64,000 nt of DNA from Holothuria scabra (GCA_037179385.1 CM074187.1:46720879-46784878); one strand, 5' to 3'. Shown: positions 43,611-57,500, numbered from the stretch's first letter. Notes: a model not told the origin generated them from the sequence alone. Translations and numbers: made by a program.

Positions 43611-44240
43611 CAATCGAATCCGATTGATTGAGTGAACGTTTATCAATAATTGTTCAAGAGATTAAAATTCTACCATATGCAGATGACACTACTATTTCCT
43701 TAGGTGGATTTAATGAGTCACTTGGCGCTTCTGTTGAGGGTTTTTTTGACAGTTTAAATACTCAGCAAACCTCAAAGTTAATTCCATCAAAACTTGTATT
43801 TTTCCTTAGGCCCTTTACGGTATGGAAATAAACCTCATTTTGCGGATCTATTCAGATATAAATGGACTTTAGGTCCTGTGACTATTCTGGGAAGTACTTA
43901 TTAGAATTCTGGTGATAGTTTGTTTCAACTTCATTCCTTACTTACCAAAGTTTTCACGCATTATAAATCCGTGGGATCAGAGAGATCTTACCCCTATTGG
44001 CAAAATAACAATTTGCTAAAACCTTTGGGATCTTTCAAAGTTCTCATTGTGTTTGTTTCAGACTCTGCTAGATCCCCTGATTTGTCCATCAATCAGGTTG
44101 AATGTTTTATTTCTAAATACATCTAAGCAGAGCCAGACGGATAAAGTAAAACGTACTACCCAAGATTGTCCCTATACCGTAAAGGTGAACCAATTGCCAT
44201 TTAATCTGAAAATAAAGAGTACCTGAAGTTTAGAGGTTTA
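43611..44240 (+). pseudogene. Decayed L1/Tx1-type LINE reverse transcriptase fragment
   Basis: One frame encodes KILPYADDTTISLGGF, the YADD catalytic box of a non-LTR reverse transcriptase with its usual 'YADDT' context. About 200 bases further on, in shifted frames, KWTLGPVTILG matches the conserved segment after the palm, and near 44130 a segment resembling '...KIKRS.L' follows. At least two frameshifts and several stops separate these pieces, so it is dead. The clade call rests on the spacing of these short motifs. Confidence 0.6.
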
Positions 44241-45090
44241 AAAATATATATTTTATAGGTTGCAAAATGAATCTAATTTATTCATCTCCCATTGTCATAG
44301 CTTGACCCATTTTTGAGATATTAAGTGTTGGAATTTATTCGCTTTAAACAAAATAGTCCGTTGCGCAATGACTCCTGACTTTCTTGTTGTACAACTCACA
44401 TTAAAGTGTACCTCAAGTCAAAAAATTCAAAAAATACAAATTAAATAGCATGAAAAATGGATTCTAACAGTTTAACTCCCATCTTCAGATGACCTTCTTG
44501 AGCCGAGATATAAAATGTTGAAATTTATCCCCTTAAAACAAACTAGTCCATCGTGCAAAAATTGATGAACTCATTGTTGTACAAGTCACATTACCTGGGC
44601 TTTGTTTCCCTTAAACTTTAAAATACTTTTTTAATTTGAACACTTCTTGCTAGCTTGTTGCACAGAGAGGGCTTAATTAATCACATCGCTATCACACCTT
44701 GATACAAGGTGCAGTAACTTTCAGAAAAACAAAGATATAAAAAGATTGTAATTTGAGCAGTAAAACAATGACATCACAAATTATTGCACGATGTACCATT
44801 TTAATTTGAGTAAATAAACTTCAACATTATATACCTCGGCTCAAGAATGTCCTAAGAAGATGGAAGTTGGACTTAAAAACTCATTTTACGCTGTTTAATA
44901 CATAATTTTGAATTTTTTGACTTTAGGCACACTTTAACTGCTTTGTTTCCCAAATTTTTATGACCTTCAACGCTTCCTGCTTGATTGAATAACATGTTGC
45001 ACAGAGAGGGCCAATTACATCACCCCATAAGAGTAAGAGTACCATCACATATTGGTGCAAGGTGCAGTAACTTTCAAAAAAAAAAACATG
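44238..45090. repeat. Long inverted-repeat element R8
   Basis: From about 44397 (AAAGTGTACCTCAAGTC) for roughly 180 bases and from 44940 backwards (TTTGACTTTAGGCACACTTT) for the same length, the two arms are complementary. Both contain GATATAAAATGTTGAAATTT-like and GCACGATGTACCATTTTAAT-like words. The middle segment (TTGCACAGAGAGGG, AAGGTGCAGTAACTTTC) recurs at 44995-45085. A further arm-like copy is at 44238-44396. Single arms also occur at 48045-48235 and 57935-58100. Confidence 0.6.
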
Positions 45091-45339
45091 AATGCAGACT
45101 GTAGCCTAATTATCTCATCGCTCCGTGAGGAGGATGAGATATTGTAGTCACTTTGCCTATGGGACTATATATGGCAATGCCAGCTAAAATCGCAATGGTT
45201 ACCATGGTAACTGTAAATTTTCCCAGGTTACTAGTCTCGAGGTCTAACCCATGGTGAGGTACCCCGGGGTGACTGAAGGTCCAGGGCTGAGAGAGGGGTC
45301 AAAACCTGTCCGTGTGTGTGTGTGTTGGTGGGTGTGTAT

Positions 45340-45975
45340 GTGTGTGTCCAATTTTGTTTTCCTAATATCTTGTAAACGGCTTGGCCGATTTTCTTCAAAC
45401 TTGGTAGGATGGTACCTTAGGTAGAACAATTGCATTTTGATACAAACCGGAAGTGAAGGTCAAAGGTTACGGGTCAAAGGTCAAATTTAGTGAAATCGAC
45501 ATTTTCTGCTATATTTTCAAAAGTAAAAGCCCTCCTGACACGAAACTTCACACATATGATGATTGCATCTAGGCCTACCAAAATATGTGGTTGCCATAGC
45601 AACAGAGGTCAAAGGTCAAGTGGTAGAATGGAACAAAAAATTTTCAAGTGATAATTTGTTCGTAAAACAACGTTTTTGTCTTTTAAACTCCTCCTAGTGG
45701 GCTGGACCGATTCTTTTCAAAATTGGTAGGTGGGTACCCCAGGGTAGGGACTTATGTCTCCCAGACCCTCGGAAGTAAAGGTCAAAGATCAGAGGTCAAA
45801 GGTCACATTTTGCAAAAAACCACTTTTCTTTACTATTTTGTACTAAAACTTCAAAAGGAAACCTTCATTTTACATGAAACTTCACAAGTATAATAGGGTA
45901 GACTAGTTCTACCAAAATATGTAGTTTCCATGGCAACCAAGGTCAAAGGTCACGTGACAGGGGGTCAAATACCTT
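45340..45975. repeat. Tandem repeat, ~330-bp unit, with AGGTCA direct repeats
   Basis: Two diverged units. Landmarks: GCCGATTTTCTTCAAACTTG / ACCGATTCTTTTCAAAATTG; GGAAGTGAAGGTCAAAGG / GGAAGTAAAGGTCAAAGA; TACCAAAATATGTGGTTGCC / TACCAAAATATGTAGTTTCC. Exact AGGTCAAAGGTCA at 45606-45618, 45793-45805 and 45940-45952. The array is preceded by a GT-rich run (45309-45348). Confidence 0.7.
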
Positions 45976-45999
45976 TTTGTATTCACTTTAACTCTTAAC

Positions 46000-46970
46000 G
46001 GAAGCATCCCACAAGTCTGAAAGTTTAAGTGTAATAGCCTAAGCATGATAAGGTGTACCGATATGTGTGGTTGTCATGACAAACAAGGACATAGTTCACC
46101 TTACAGATTGTCAAAGGTTAAAGAGGGCGTGACACGGCCATAAAAACTTTTGTGTATTGCAAGATTTGATACAGAATTGTACAAATATCATCTCACACCC
46201 CATTAAAAACCCGTACAATTCGGCATAAATGATATTCGAAGGAAAACTGCGTTCGAAATTCAATTTCGAAAAATGCCGCAACAGCTAACCTGACTTTTAT
46301 GACGCAATTGGCGGCACAAACCCCGCCCTAAGGCGCGCGTCTAGATGTGGAACTAATGTAACGCTCGGTAAAGTTATCTTATCCTAGCAACCTCATGAAA
46401 ACGATTGCATCACAATAAAGAGTCCAACATACAGAGCGAAAGGCGCGGACCATGGTGGGGATTCGGAGCAAATCATTGGCCAAAATGTTCGCGTGCATAT
46501 GCGCGCGGGTAAAAATAGTTCTGTTTTTGTGCAAGAAAGACGCGGTTCGGGCGCTATAAAGAACAGCTATGAACATGTATGGACAGACCACAACAAGCGC
46601 ATCCCCACTACGAGCGCGTCTTTACTGTATGAGCTGTTTGGTGAAGATGCTATTGCAAATACTAAGCAGTAACCGTGCAATGCACAATTCACAATGTCAG
46701 TGGCCACGCTCACTGCTATTGTAGCACCGGTGTTTGTAATTATGTATGCGCTAACACCATGCACATGATTCGATGATTGTGAGCTCTCTGGTACAGTGTT
46801 GCTAACCGTGCCTCCAATGACGTCACCATTTTTGAGACGCGTTCACATACGTTTTTTCGCATTAGTTCGAATTTCAAATGGGCTGAGCCTGGCCTGTAAT
46901 TGGGAATTCAAAACGTCGTATGTCGGTATTTATGGACATAATTTAGTTGGGAAATCATTCACTTTATGTC
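46000..46970. other. Intergenic, nothing recognised
   Basis: More GC-balanced than its surroundings, with several CpG-containing words (46260-46620). No coding region or repeat family could be supported. Confidence 0.35.
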
Positions 46971-47319
46971 AAGGTGTACCCAAAGAACAGTTACCGAGGA
47001 ACTTACTTTAGAAGATTTTCGGCCGACGCATTAATCTTTTCTGCGTACTGGCCTGTGGCGAATCCTAGCCCGTGGCAAGGAATAACCCAAGATATGAAAC
47101 TGTGGGTGACTAACATTAGGTTAGGCATAGGGCCTACCTATCTTACATATTAGTTCCCTGAAAACTTGGCGGTTTTGAAGCATCGCCAAAAAAACGTACC
47201 TGACAATTTCCTTGCCACGGGCTAGGATTCGCCACAGGCCAGTACGCAGAAAAGGTTTGTGCGTCGGCCGGAAATCTTCTAAAGTAAGTTCCTCGGTAAC
47301 TGTTCTTTGGGTACACCTT
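46971..47319. repeat. Inverted repeat, 112-bp arms, ~125-bp spacer
   Basis: The left arm 46971-47082 and the right arm 47208-47319 are complementary with only a handful of mismatches. Outer ends: AAGGTGTACCCAAAGAACAG and its complement. Inner ends: CCCGTGGCAAGGAA and its complement. Each arm read outward-in encodes the same short peptide frame, an effect of the inversion and not evidence for a gene. Confidence 0.8.
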
Positions 47320-48044
47320 CAATATGGCGCACACGCCCAGTTTTTTAATTGAGACGCACTTGATGCGCATATCAGCTCCGGGGCACACGTGAAGTTTGCC
47401 GTCGCGTCAAAATGGAGAATACGCTCATACAGCTAGTGCCTGAATAATAACAATTACGCACTTGTCTGAAGCGTCCCTGAAAGCGTCTTACTTTTTTAAT
47501 CGTTGCGTCCATATCTGTATCAGTTAAGTGTAACAGTCAAGCTAGTTTTCTTTAGAGTGTTGCAAGGGGATACCAACATCTTAAAAATAAATTTGTTCCA
47601 AAATCTTAGATAGGCCTACTGGATTAAAAGGGCAACCGCTACAAAGATTGGGTAGCCCTTCTCCAGTTCTTTTATAATCCGGTGTCAGAATTTAAATATC
47701 CAAACGATGTTTATTGTTTTTGAATAAGGGGTGCGCCTATAGTTCCAAGAACTTGATTGGTCTGTGCCATATTCTTTCCCCTCGCTATCTTACGAAAAAA
47801 AAAAAAAAACTTCCGTCCCTTGGAACGAAAAAAAAATCGCTTCCCAAATGGACTTCAAATAGGAATTTCAAAGTTTTGTTGCATGCAGCTTTAGTATGGT
47901 AATTTTTGTCAATGAAATTCTACTGTAGCATAACAACAGCAAAGATAAAACTTCTAGCACATAAATAGTTCAAGTTCTGTAACCAACTTGGGCACATGTT
48001 AGCGATGAGATATGCAACTCCGTGGATTGCCCTCTTGTTTAATT

Positions 48045-48235
48045 AGTAGAACAATGACATCACAAACAATTGCACAATGTACCATTTTAAATTGAATCGA
48101 TAAACTTCAACATTTTATATCTCAGCTCATGAATGTCCTATGAAGATGAGAGTTACGCAGTTTGAATTCAATTTTTAGTGCTATTTAATATATAGTGTTG
48201 ACATGTTAGACTTTCAGTTTGGTATAGGCCATTAT
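48045..48235 (+). repeat. R8 single arm
   Basis: GAACAATGACATCACAAACA, ATTGCACAATGTACCATTTT, GATAAACTTCAACATTTTAT, ATGAATGTCCTATGAAGATG as in 44760-44900. Confidence 0.6.
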
Positions 48236-48726
48236 ATGGCCGTATCTTGATTACGTTATCATTTTACACTTCCTAGAAGTTTGCGCTGTTGTTCATATTT
48301 CAAAAATCACGTGTGAAACTTCATTTTAGCACTAAACTCTTTACCGTTGACGTCGTAATATTATCCTTTCTTGCGGTAGCGGATAACCGCGAACTAGCTT
48401 CCTTCTTTAGAAAAATGGGGTCACACAACTTGTGTAAGTAGCATATATACCGTAATATTTGCTATATATTTAACTCTAATGTTTGTTAAGCCTCTGAACA
48501 TTTTCCGTAATTAATACCGTGTGTATTTTTTACGGTTCCTTCCGGTGGTCTGATATACAATTTCGCAAGACACATTGTTTACTATTTAATATATAAAAAT
48601 CAGAGAGACACGGTTGCAAGGACTTTCGATACATGGTTAAAGGGACCCCGACCAATGGAATGACGGGGGGCTCCCCGGACCAGTAGCCAGGGTGGCACAG
48701 ACACTTCAAGGAACGGATAACATCAA

Positions 48727-49015
48727 TAAAAGGCACTTAACTCTCACCCAAAACTACAATTTAGTAGTCCATAGTCATTTTCAATTGGAATAGCTGTTTG
48801 ATTGACGGCAAGTTAAAAAAAAGACTGCAGCCCATATCACAGCGTGTACTGTTCTGAGAGTATTTGATTACACATTGGGTCTTGTATACTCACCCTGAAG
48901 CGACACACTCAAATTGTGTCTGAAAAAAGATGAGTTTTAGACAATGGTGGGAGGGGCTCAAGTACGGTAGGTAAGGAGAATTGGAACTGTTTGGGGTGAG
49001 AGAATAAGGTTTTCA
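48727..49015 (+). mobile_element. MITE family A, copy
   Basis: TAAAAGGCACTTAACTCTCA, CCCAAAACTAC on the left; GGAACTGTTTGGGGTGAGAG on the right. The interior GTGTACTGTTCTGAGAGTAT and GGTGGGAGGGGCTCAAG match the family. Confidence 0.7.
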
Positions 49016-49654
49016 ATATTATTCTTTGAAGTAAACAGCCCAATGATTTAAAGGGAGTCGTTGAGGATAATATTTGAAGCCCATCATAGCCTTGTAATCC
49101 TTTGCCCCTTCCTACTTTCATCTTTGCACAAGGAGCAAATTCTCACTGATGAAGCAAAAATAGACAGAACCTGTCTGTATATTTTATTGATTACAAACAC
49201 AATAGAACTGACACAACGACAAGCGTTTTTTGAAACTAATGGGAAAGACAAGGGCATGCTCTTTTCATCCTTACACTGGGGCTATTCCTTCCGATTTCTT
49301 ACGGAATGCCTTATAGGCCTGTCAAAATTGTTTGTCTATTATAATTGTTTGAATATTCATTATCTATGATAAAGTATGAGGTAGGGTTGAAGCGAGGAGA
49401 TACATCTTCCACTTATTCCATACCGAAAAACAATATTAAGTTTAAAACCTCTCCCACTGAAGACATGGCTCAGGAATCCTTACAGGGCCAAGTTTTCCCA
49501 ATGGGGGACAGCAACCCTACTAGTGCATGGTGTCTCTTCCTACCTATGAGAACCTATGTTATCCTACGGATTCAGGCTTCCTGACGAAATTGTAAAATTC
49601 CCCTCACGAGGAGTTCGGCCACAACTGGCAGGGGAGTGCTACCCTCTTCTCCCT

Positions 49655-50476
49655 ACACTCTAAAAACTGTTGGGTAAAAAGTGTTGGGCAAAATACAAAA
49701 TGCCCAACATGGGCAAATTATTGCCCAACAAATGGGTACCCATATTGCTGGGCAAATTAAGGTTGGGCAAAATCCAGGTGTTGGTAAAAGGTGTTGGGCA
49801 AGTTTTGAAGTACCCAACAGTTGGGTAATATGCAATTGACCAATCAGATGATTAGTTAAAGATCAGTTAAGTTTTACAGATAATTATTTAAATATAAGTG
49901 GTTCATTATAAGATCTCATGGTTGAATAAGGTTGTATTTGGTAAATAAAAAGCTAACGGTAGAATAGCAGTAAAAATCTGGACGAAAGTACTTAAAGAGC
50001 AATGGTCGCATAGAAAAAAGAAGTTTTCATTGTTACATAATTAATGGGAGAAGAAATACAAAGTTCGCGATTGAGTTTGATACTTAAAACTACACATTTC
50101 ACTGTTTACCTATTGAGTTCATCGTCGCTGGTGCCCCAGCTACTTTTGGAGGATAAACGGTGTATGTGTTAGGGTACTTTGTAATTACATATCAGGTTAT
50201 ATTGAAATCCAAACAAGCACTCAATTTACTGGGTAGCTGCATTGCCCAACACCTTTTACCCAACAGTTTGCCCAATACCTTTTGCCCAACAGTTGGGAGG
50301 ACACATATATACCCAGTGTTGGTTAAAAGTTGGTCATTCAGTGTTGCCCAACTACTGGGTAATTGCATTGCCCAACACCATTTGCCCAACAGTTTGCCCA
50401 ATTGTTGGGAGGACACATATATACCCAGTGTTGGTAAAAAGTTGGGCAAATATTTGCCCAATATTTTTTAGAGTGT
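49655..50476. mobile_element. Word-array element W3 (TTGGGCAA words), paired ACACTCTAAAAA ends
   Basis: The left end ACACTCTAAAAACTGTTGGG and the right end ATTTTTTAGAGTGT are complementary. The outer ~190 bases on the left and ~250 on the right are built from TTGGGCAA, TTGCCCAA, GTTGGGTA and TACCCAAC words in both orientations. The right side holds a duplicated segment (GGGAGGACACATATATACCC at about 50297 and 50408). The central ~370 bases (49846-50215) are unique. Non-coding. Confidence 0.75.
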
Positions 50477-51513
50477 ACTGGCGTCACTCATGTTTCACTG
50501 CTTCATCAAACTGACGTTTAAAGCGTTTTAAGAGAACTCAAGGGGAAGTACACGGATATTTGACAGTAAAACGAAAATATATCACTCTATACTGAACACG
50601 GAAATTGTGTAACTAAACATTTTTGGTACTTATCTGAAATTTACATTTATATAATCGTGATGTGCTTTCAATAACACCGTTTAACACCACTTTTCATACT
50701 CAAGAAATTTATGTTCTCGATCGAATTTCCAAATGGGGCGGGGAAGAACATTACTCATCCGAGAAGGAAAAAGACGAAAAGACCGATTGAAACAGAAGGG
50801 GGAGGGAGGTAGACGATAATTTAAGAATGTGCTAGGACCCGCGGAAGTTCTTCGAACGAGCCTTGTTCCCATAATATGCGTCTTCAACACTTTCAAAATA
50901 AACGCCGCCCTCTACACAGCTTCAACTTTGTCTTATTCCCCTTTTAACTTTTGATCATTTCAAAGAATTCAGTTCCATGACCCGCCATTTAACAAATTGG
51001 AACTGATGTTTCAAAGAGAATGGTAACCTTTGAGTTATTACGCATGCTCAAACGGTGAATCGGAAATAATCCAAAAAGATCGATCGTCTGATTAGCTCTC
51101 CAAATATTCACCCTGACAGACGTCATATCCAGCACGACCTGAACTCTCTGCAAGTCCTGAAGTTAGATCAATCCAGTTCATTCATCGTTAACATCGCAAC
51201 TGCATGAAAAGTAAACAAGACCAAAGTATTGGAGATTTGTGATTTCTCCTCCGTTGTAGCTTTCATGTCATAATATCATGCGTGTCGGAGTCAAATTTGA
51301 CTAGAGTTTAGTTTTTAAGCTATTTGATTGGTTTCAAAGGGAACTATATTTTGTGCCTTTTCAATTGACGCAAAACAGCTCGACAAGATCAGACCTTTTT
51401 CCGATATCTGCGACTTGTTCTGTTTGTCTTTTGCTTGATGTTGGGCTATTACGACCGTTAAGACTCCTTTTTATCCTTTTGTGGATTGGTTCTAAGACAT
51501 TTCACTGATTACA
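50477..51513. other. 5' flank of EMI/EGF gene
   Basis: No repeat family seen. An in-frame TAA stands 18 bases before the ATG at 51514, consistent with 5' UTR. I could not identify a TATA box or a transcription start with confidence. Confidence 0.35.
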
Positions 51514-51635
51514 ATGGATCTTATGCGAGGCAGTGACGTTACCAAGTGCTTCTCCTGTTTTCTGATTCTCCTTTTCACCACACCTGTGAAGACTCTGCGG
51601 CTGGGTGAGGCCAACGTGTGTTTAATAGATGAAAG
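51514..51635 (+). CDS. EMI/EGF protein, exon 1: signal peptide and start of EMI
   Basis: ATG at 51514 with an in-frame stop just upstream; donor GATGAAAG|GTAAGG in phase 2. It encodes MDLMRGSDVTKCFSCFLILL then FTTPVKTLRLGEANVCLIDE. A hydrophobic core (FSCFLILLFTT) ends near VKTLRLG, a reasonable signal peptide. NVC is the first Cys of the EMI domain. Confidence 0.85.
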
Positions 51636-51829
51636 GTAAGGCTGAACAATTCCTGTTTGTCTCATAAATCAAATAACTTTCTAGGAGGGGTCTAAGGACA
51701 GGGGTCTCCCTTCCCTTTGAAAAATGCATTCATTTAAGCACCGTCATATGTAACCTACTGCAACTGCAGCAACATTTAGCATCAGTCGTAACTATTTTAT
51801 TCCAGCCATCTCAAAAAAGAAAAAATGAG

Positions 51830-51891
51830 TAAATTCAGGATTCGATTTATGGGCATTTCCCCTTCCCCGTACTCCCGAGCTACGCCACTGT
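51830..51891. repeat. Single hAT-like end in intron 1
   Basis: CCCCGTACTCCCGAGCTACG then CCACTG is the right end of a CAGTGGCGTAGCT-type element. The partner end is not found nearby. Confidence 0.45.
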
Positions 51892-52201
51892 AGATGGCCC
51901 TGCGTGCGTTTGACAGTCAAGCATGTTTTGCTTGAAAATGTTATAACTATCTGAGCCATATTATTTGTCTGGTAACTTAGCATTCACAAGTTTTCAAAGT
52001 TTCTGTGTGAAAGGTTCATTTAAAATCATTTTCATTACCGTCTATATAATTGTAACGCTTTGGTTGTTTAAATCGAAATATTTTTCACGAAATAAAATAT
52101 TCAGAATTTGAATTTGGTATTCTTAAAATAATAGGGTCGACTGTCACATGAAAAGGAATAAATTATTTTTAGAAATTAAAACAATAAAGAATTAACACTA
52201 T

Positions 52202-52450
52202 AGACTCAAAAAAGTGAAATTTACTCCACAAAGAGTTTTCAGAATGATCGCTCCTAAGTACGAGAGAACTTCAAAACGTATGGAGTGACAGTTCTCCTCC
52301 AGATAGAGCTCTAATTTATTCTGTTTGTCAAATGGAATGTGTTTGGAATGAATTTTCACCCCACTTCGTGTGAAATCCACTTGAATTTATAGGAGAGATC
52401 ATTCTGGACACTGCTTTGTGGAGTGGATTTCGCTCTTAAGATTTTAGTCT
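52202..52450. mobile_element. Word-array-like element W4 in intron 1
   Basis: Left AGACTCAAAAAAGTGAAATT then TACTCCACAAAGAGTTTTCA, right complement GTGGAGTGGATTTCGCTCTT then AAGATTTTAGTCT. Arms of about 55 bases with mismatches, with GGAGTGA words as in W1. It sits between exons 1 and 2. Confidence 0.6.
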
Positions 52451-52594
52451 AAAAGAATGACATCGACTGTTTGATAAAAGTAACCAAAACAGGCAAGGGG
52501 GGGGGGGATATCAATGAAGTCATATCGCGATAAACAACAATCATTTAATGTGAACTAAAATACATGAAATATTTCTATTGTTTCATTTTTGCAG

Positions 52595-52684
52595 TTTTCT
52601 CGAAACCTTTACTGAATCCTATATCGACTTCAGAACAGAAACCTATACTACTATTTGTAACTGGTGGGAGTGTACAAAAACAAG
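52595..52684 (+). CDS. EMI/EGF protein, exon 2: middle of EMI domain
   Basis: Acceptor TTTTTGCAG, donor ACAAAAACAAG|GTAAGA, 90 nt, phase 2 at both ends. With the split Ser codon it reads SFLETFTESYIDFRTETY then TTICNWWECTKTR. 'SY...T.....C..W.C...R' is the central EMI signature. The frame opened by exon 1 is the only one that gives it. Confidence 0.88.
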
Positions 52685-54039
52685 GTAAGAATTTTACGGA
52701 CATTTTACACTCAAGTGGGTCAGAAATTGTCGTTGGCTTCGTACACTATGATAACAGTTGGGTAAATATTCACCTACCGCTGGTCACGTGTGTGACAATA
52801 GTGAAATTGGGTAATTTTTTCAAATAATTGGTCAGAAAAAGTGGTGGGTTACCAAAGAGAATGGTACCCAACCACATAATTTACCCTTAAATTCATATTT
52901 GGACAGGTTTTTATCCAGTTTCAGTATTTTCATACAGGTAACCGGTGTTGGAGATCATGATTTTACCAAACTGTTTTTACGGTGCATCGAGGCAGGACTA
53001 CGCCCCGGTCAAGTCCGGGCCTCTTACATTTTCCTAATTTATTACTATAAATAGAAACGTAGAGACTGTCGAATTATAATTTGTAGTCTTAGCTACTTTT
53101 CCTTACTAGTAAACCCTCAAAAGGATTGGGGGATATTTACGAGTAGTTTACGAAGTTGTTACAAGTGATTGAGGAAGCTGACGGGAGGGGACCACAATGA
53201 ACGGCTACAAAAAATATCGGGGTACGAAAAAGGAATGCGTAAATGATACTCAAGACTGAGACTGTGTGAGGTTAGGGGTTTGAAAAACTCTTACGGGGAC
53301 GTAGGTTATGAAAAGGGGAATAGAATGAAACCTATATCAATTCGTTCTATATAGTAAAAGCACCGAAAGTGACGCGGGCCCGGGAATGACGCATCCTCAA
53401 AAATTACCAAGTAGCACATTAGTACCGTAAGTAATAGGAGCCTAACCCTGTTGGAACTATCCAGTGGTTCGTTTGCACGATGATGAATCCATTTCAGGTA
53501 CGTTTGTATCTATATGTGATTAATTTTCAAGCTTTTCCCAACTACTTCCTACATTTATGTTTATTTTTAACATTTGGAAATACTACTCCACCAAAATAAC
53601 GAAAATTACCTCGTTCTGGTGTAAACTGCTCGAAGTACTCCTTCATCTGACGTAGTTACTCGTGTTTAATGTGATGAGTGCATAAACTAAGTTATTAGGT
53701 TATTTTACTGTGTTTATAACATGACCAAACTTAACGTCTTTCTTAGGTCGGTTAGGTCGACAAGCGAAATAAGTTTTGCACGGTAGCGTGTGTACGACTC
53801 CAAAACGCCTTTCTGCTGGGCAGACTCCGTTGCTCAACACTTCCGTGCTGCACTTTTGATTCGCGCCAAGGACTAAACCATACGGCTTGCTACGTAGGTA
53901 CCTATACGTAACTGTACAAAGTCAATGTAAATGGTGACACACTACATATATGGAAAATTCGTCACTATCGGTGCTATTTCCAGGTTGACGACAGAGAAAA
54001 TTTTGAATTAAATCGAATTCTCTTTACCTAAATTTTGGG
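52685..54039. other. Intron 2, left part
   Basis: Some TTGGGTAA/TTACCC-type words at 52740-52880 recall W3, without clear ends. Nothing else recognised. Confidence 0.35.
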
Positions 54040-54049
54040 TGTTTGCCAT

Positions 54050-55858
<1,809 letters not shown>

Positions 55859-56465
55859 CATAAATTGATCATTAGTTTAATTACAGTCGGACTCGAAAAA
55901 ATGACCGTTTTTTCGAAAAGCTAGCGAATGCAGGAGGAGAGACGACAATTAGGTTGCATGATACCGTAGAACTGAAATTAAGTACACTGTCTTAACAGGT
56001 AACAAGTAATTATAGAACAGGCATCTGCTATTCTTGCACCCATATCCTTACCAAATTGGAAATTTCAGAGGCGCTTGGCGTTTTGCCCGTTATTTACCAA
56101 TGCGAAAGTTGTGTGCAAAGGTCGTATGTTAAAGTACATTTAGAGTAGTTTTTTTTTATAGTGGGCTGCAGTGGGAGGTGCTTGTGACGACTTTTATTTT
56201 AAATGCTGTTCAAAAGCTTTTTAAAGCGTGATAAGAAGTGAAGTGAATTAATGAGAGAGCCAAAGAAAAAACTGGGGAGCCGGGTAATTGCCATATCAGT
56301 TTTTTTTAATATTACACTTGGGAATCATCTGAGGGAAGTGAGCCAAAATGGGGAATTTCTATCTCACAGAGCTGTAGCTGTGCAAAAGAGAGAGGACGGA
56401 ACTTTTGGCACAACGCCGTGCATCAACGGTACGTTATGATAGGGGAATGTGTGAGTACAGCCCAT

Positions 56466-57500
56466 AGGCTGCGGAAGCGGGGGGGGGGGGGGGGTTCCAG
56501 GAGGACCTGCCCCCCCCCCCGCATTTTTATGAGATTTTGGGGGTATGGTCCCCCAATAACTGAATGTCGCAAAATATATTTTAAGTTATTTTTATTACAT
56601 TTCGGCTATTCTTTGGCTAAATTATTACTTTTCAGAGTGCAAAAGTTGCAAAGCTTCCGGGGCTTCGCCTCCTGGAACCCCCACATTAACGATAACTTGT
56701 AGGAGAGTTTACTTTTGCTCTTAAAACAGTTAAAACAAAAATTTTTGCAAATTATTTTCCCTTTTCAAATAATTTTTCTTTTTAAATCAGAGCCTTTTAA
56801 ACATACGGAGCGAGGGGCATATCTCCAGTCCCCTTGTTGACCCCAATGACACACAATTGCCCCAGTAATAATGTCGCTTTTAGGATTATTAATAATACCT
56901 ATACAAAGGTACTCTTTTGCTTCCATTAAGTCCACTGAAAAGCCTAAAATGTCAGAGCTTCTGGGGGCCCTGTTGCGGGCCCCTGGACCCCATGCATATT
57001 GCCTCGGGATTTTAAATAGAACTCCCAATTGCTAAAATGCCCCAAAACTCTTTGGATCTCTTAAAAATGTCCTGTCTCAAATTATCAATCCCATGTTCAA
57101 TTTTGAGTAGCTTCAACATTTTGGCTTTTCCCCCTAAAATTACTGTAAAGTATGTTTCTCCTTCTGCCATAGTACTTCACGATTCCATTCTCTTCTCTTA
57201 CCTCGCCTCACTCCTGAATTAAATTCATAGTTTAGAATCCTTAATTTGAATATGTTTTTCGACCATTTTGGAGCCTCTCAAATCACTAAAACCGCTGAGC
57301 TTCCGGGGGCTTCGCCTCCTGGACCCCAACCGGGGCTTTGCCCTGGACCCCACCAGGGACCCTTCAGTGGGCCCCTGGACCTCATCCCGGTGGGGTCTTG
57401 CGCTTCGCGCAAAACCGGATGCCTCACGGCGTCACCATTATGTCGGCTGCGAAAACTTGTGCCCCCCTCCCCCCAATAAATCATCTACCGCCGCCTATAC
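56466..57500. repeat. GC-rich degenerate repeat region
   Basis: Starts with a run of about fourteen Gs and a matching C-run (56477-56520) and ends at a C-run near 57462-57476. AGCTTCCGGGGGCTTCGCCT-like segments recur at about 56657, 56957 and 57297, with TCCTGGACCCC and GGGCCCCTGGACC words. This looks like an old, internally repeated transposon. No terminal repeats could be fixed. The open frames over it are low-complexity. Confidence 0.5.
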
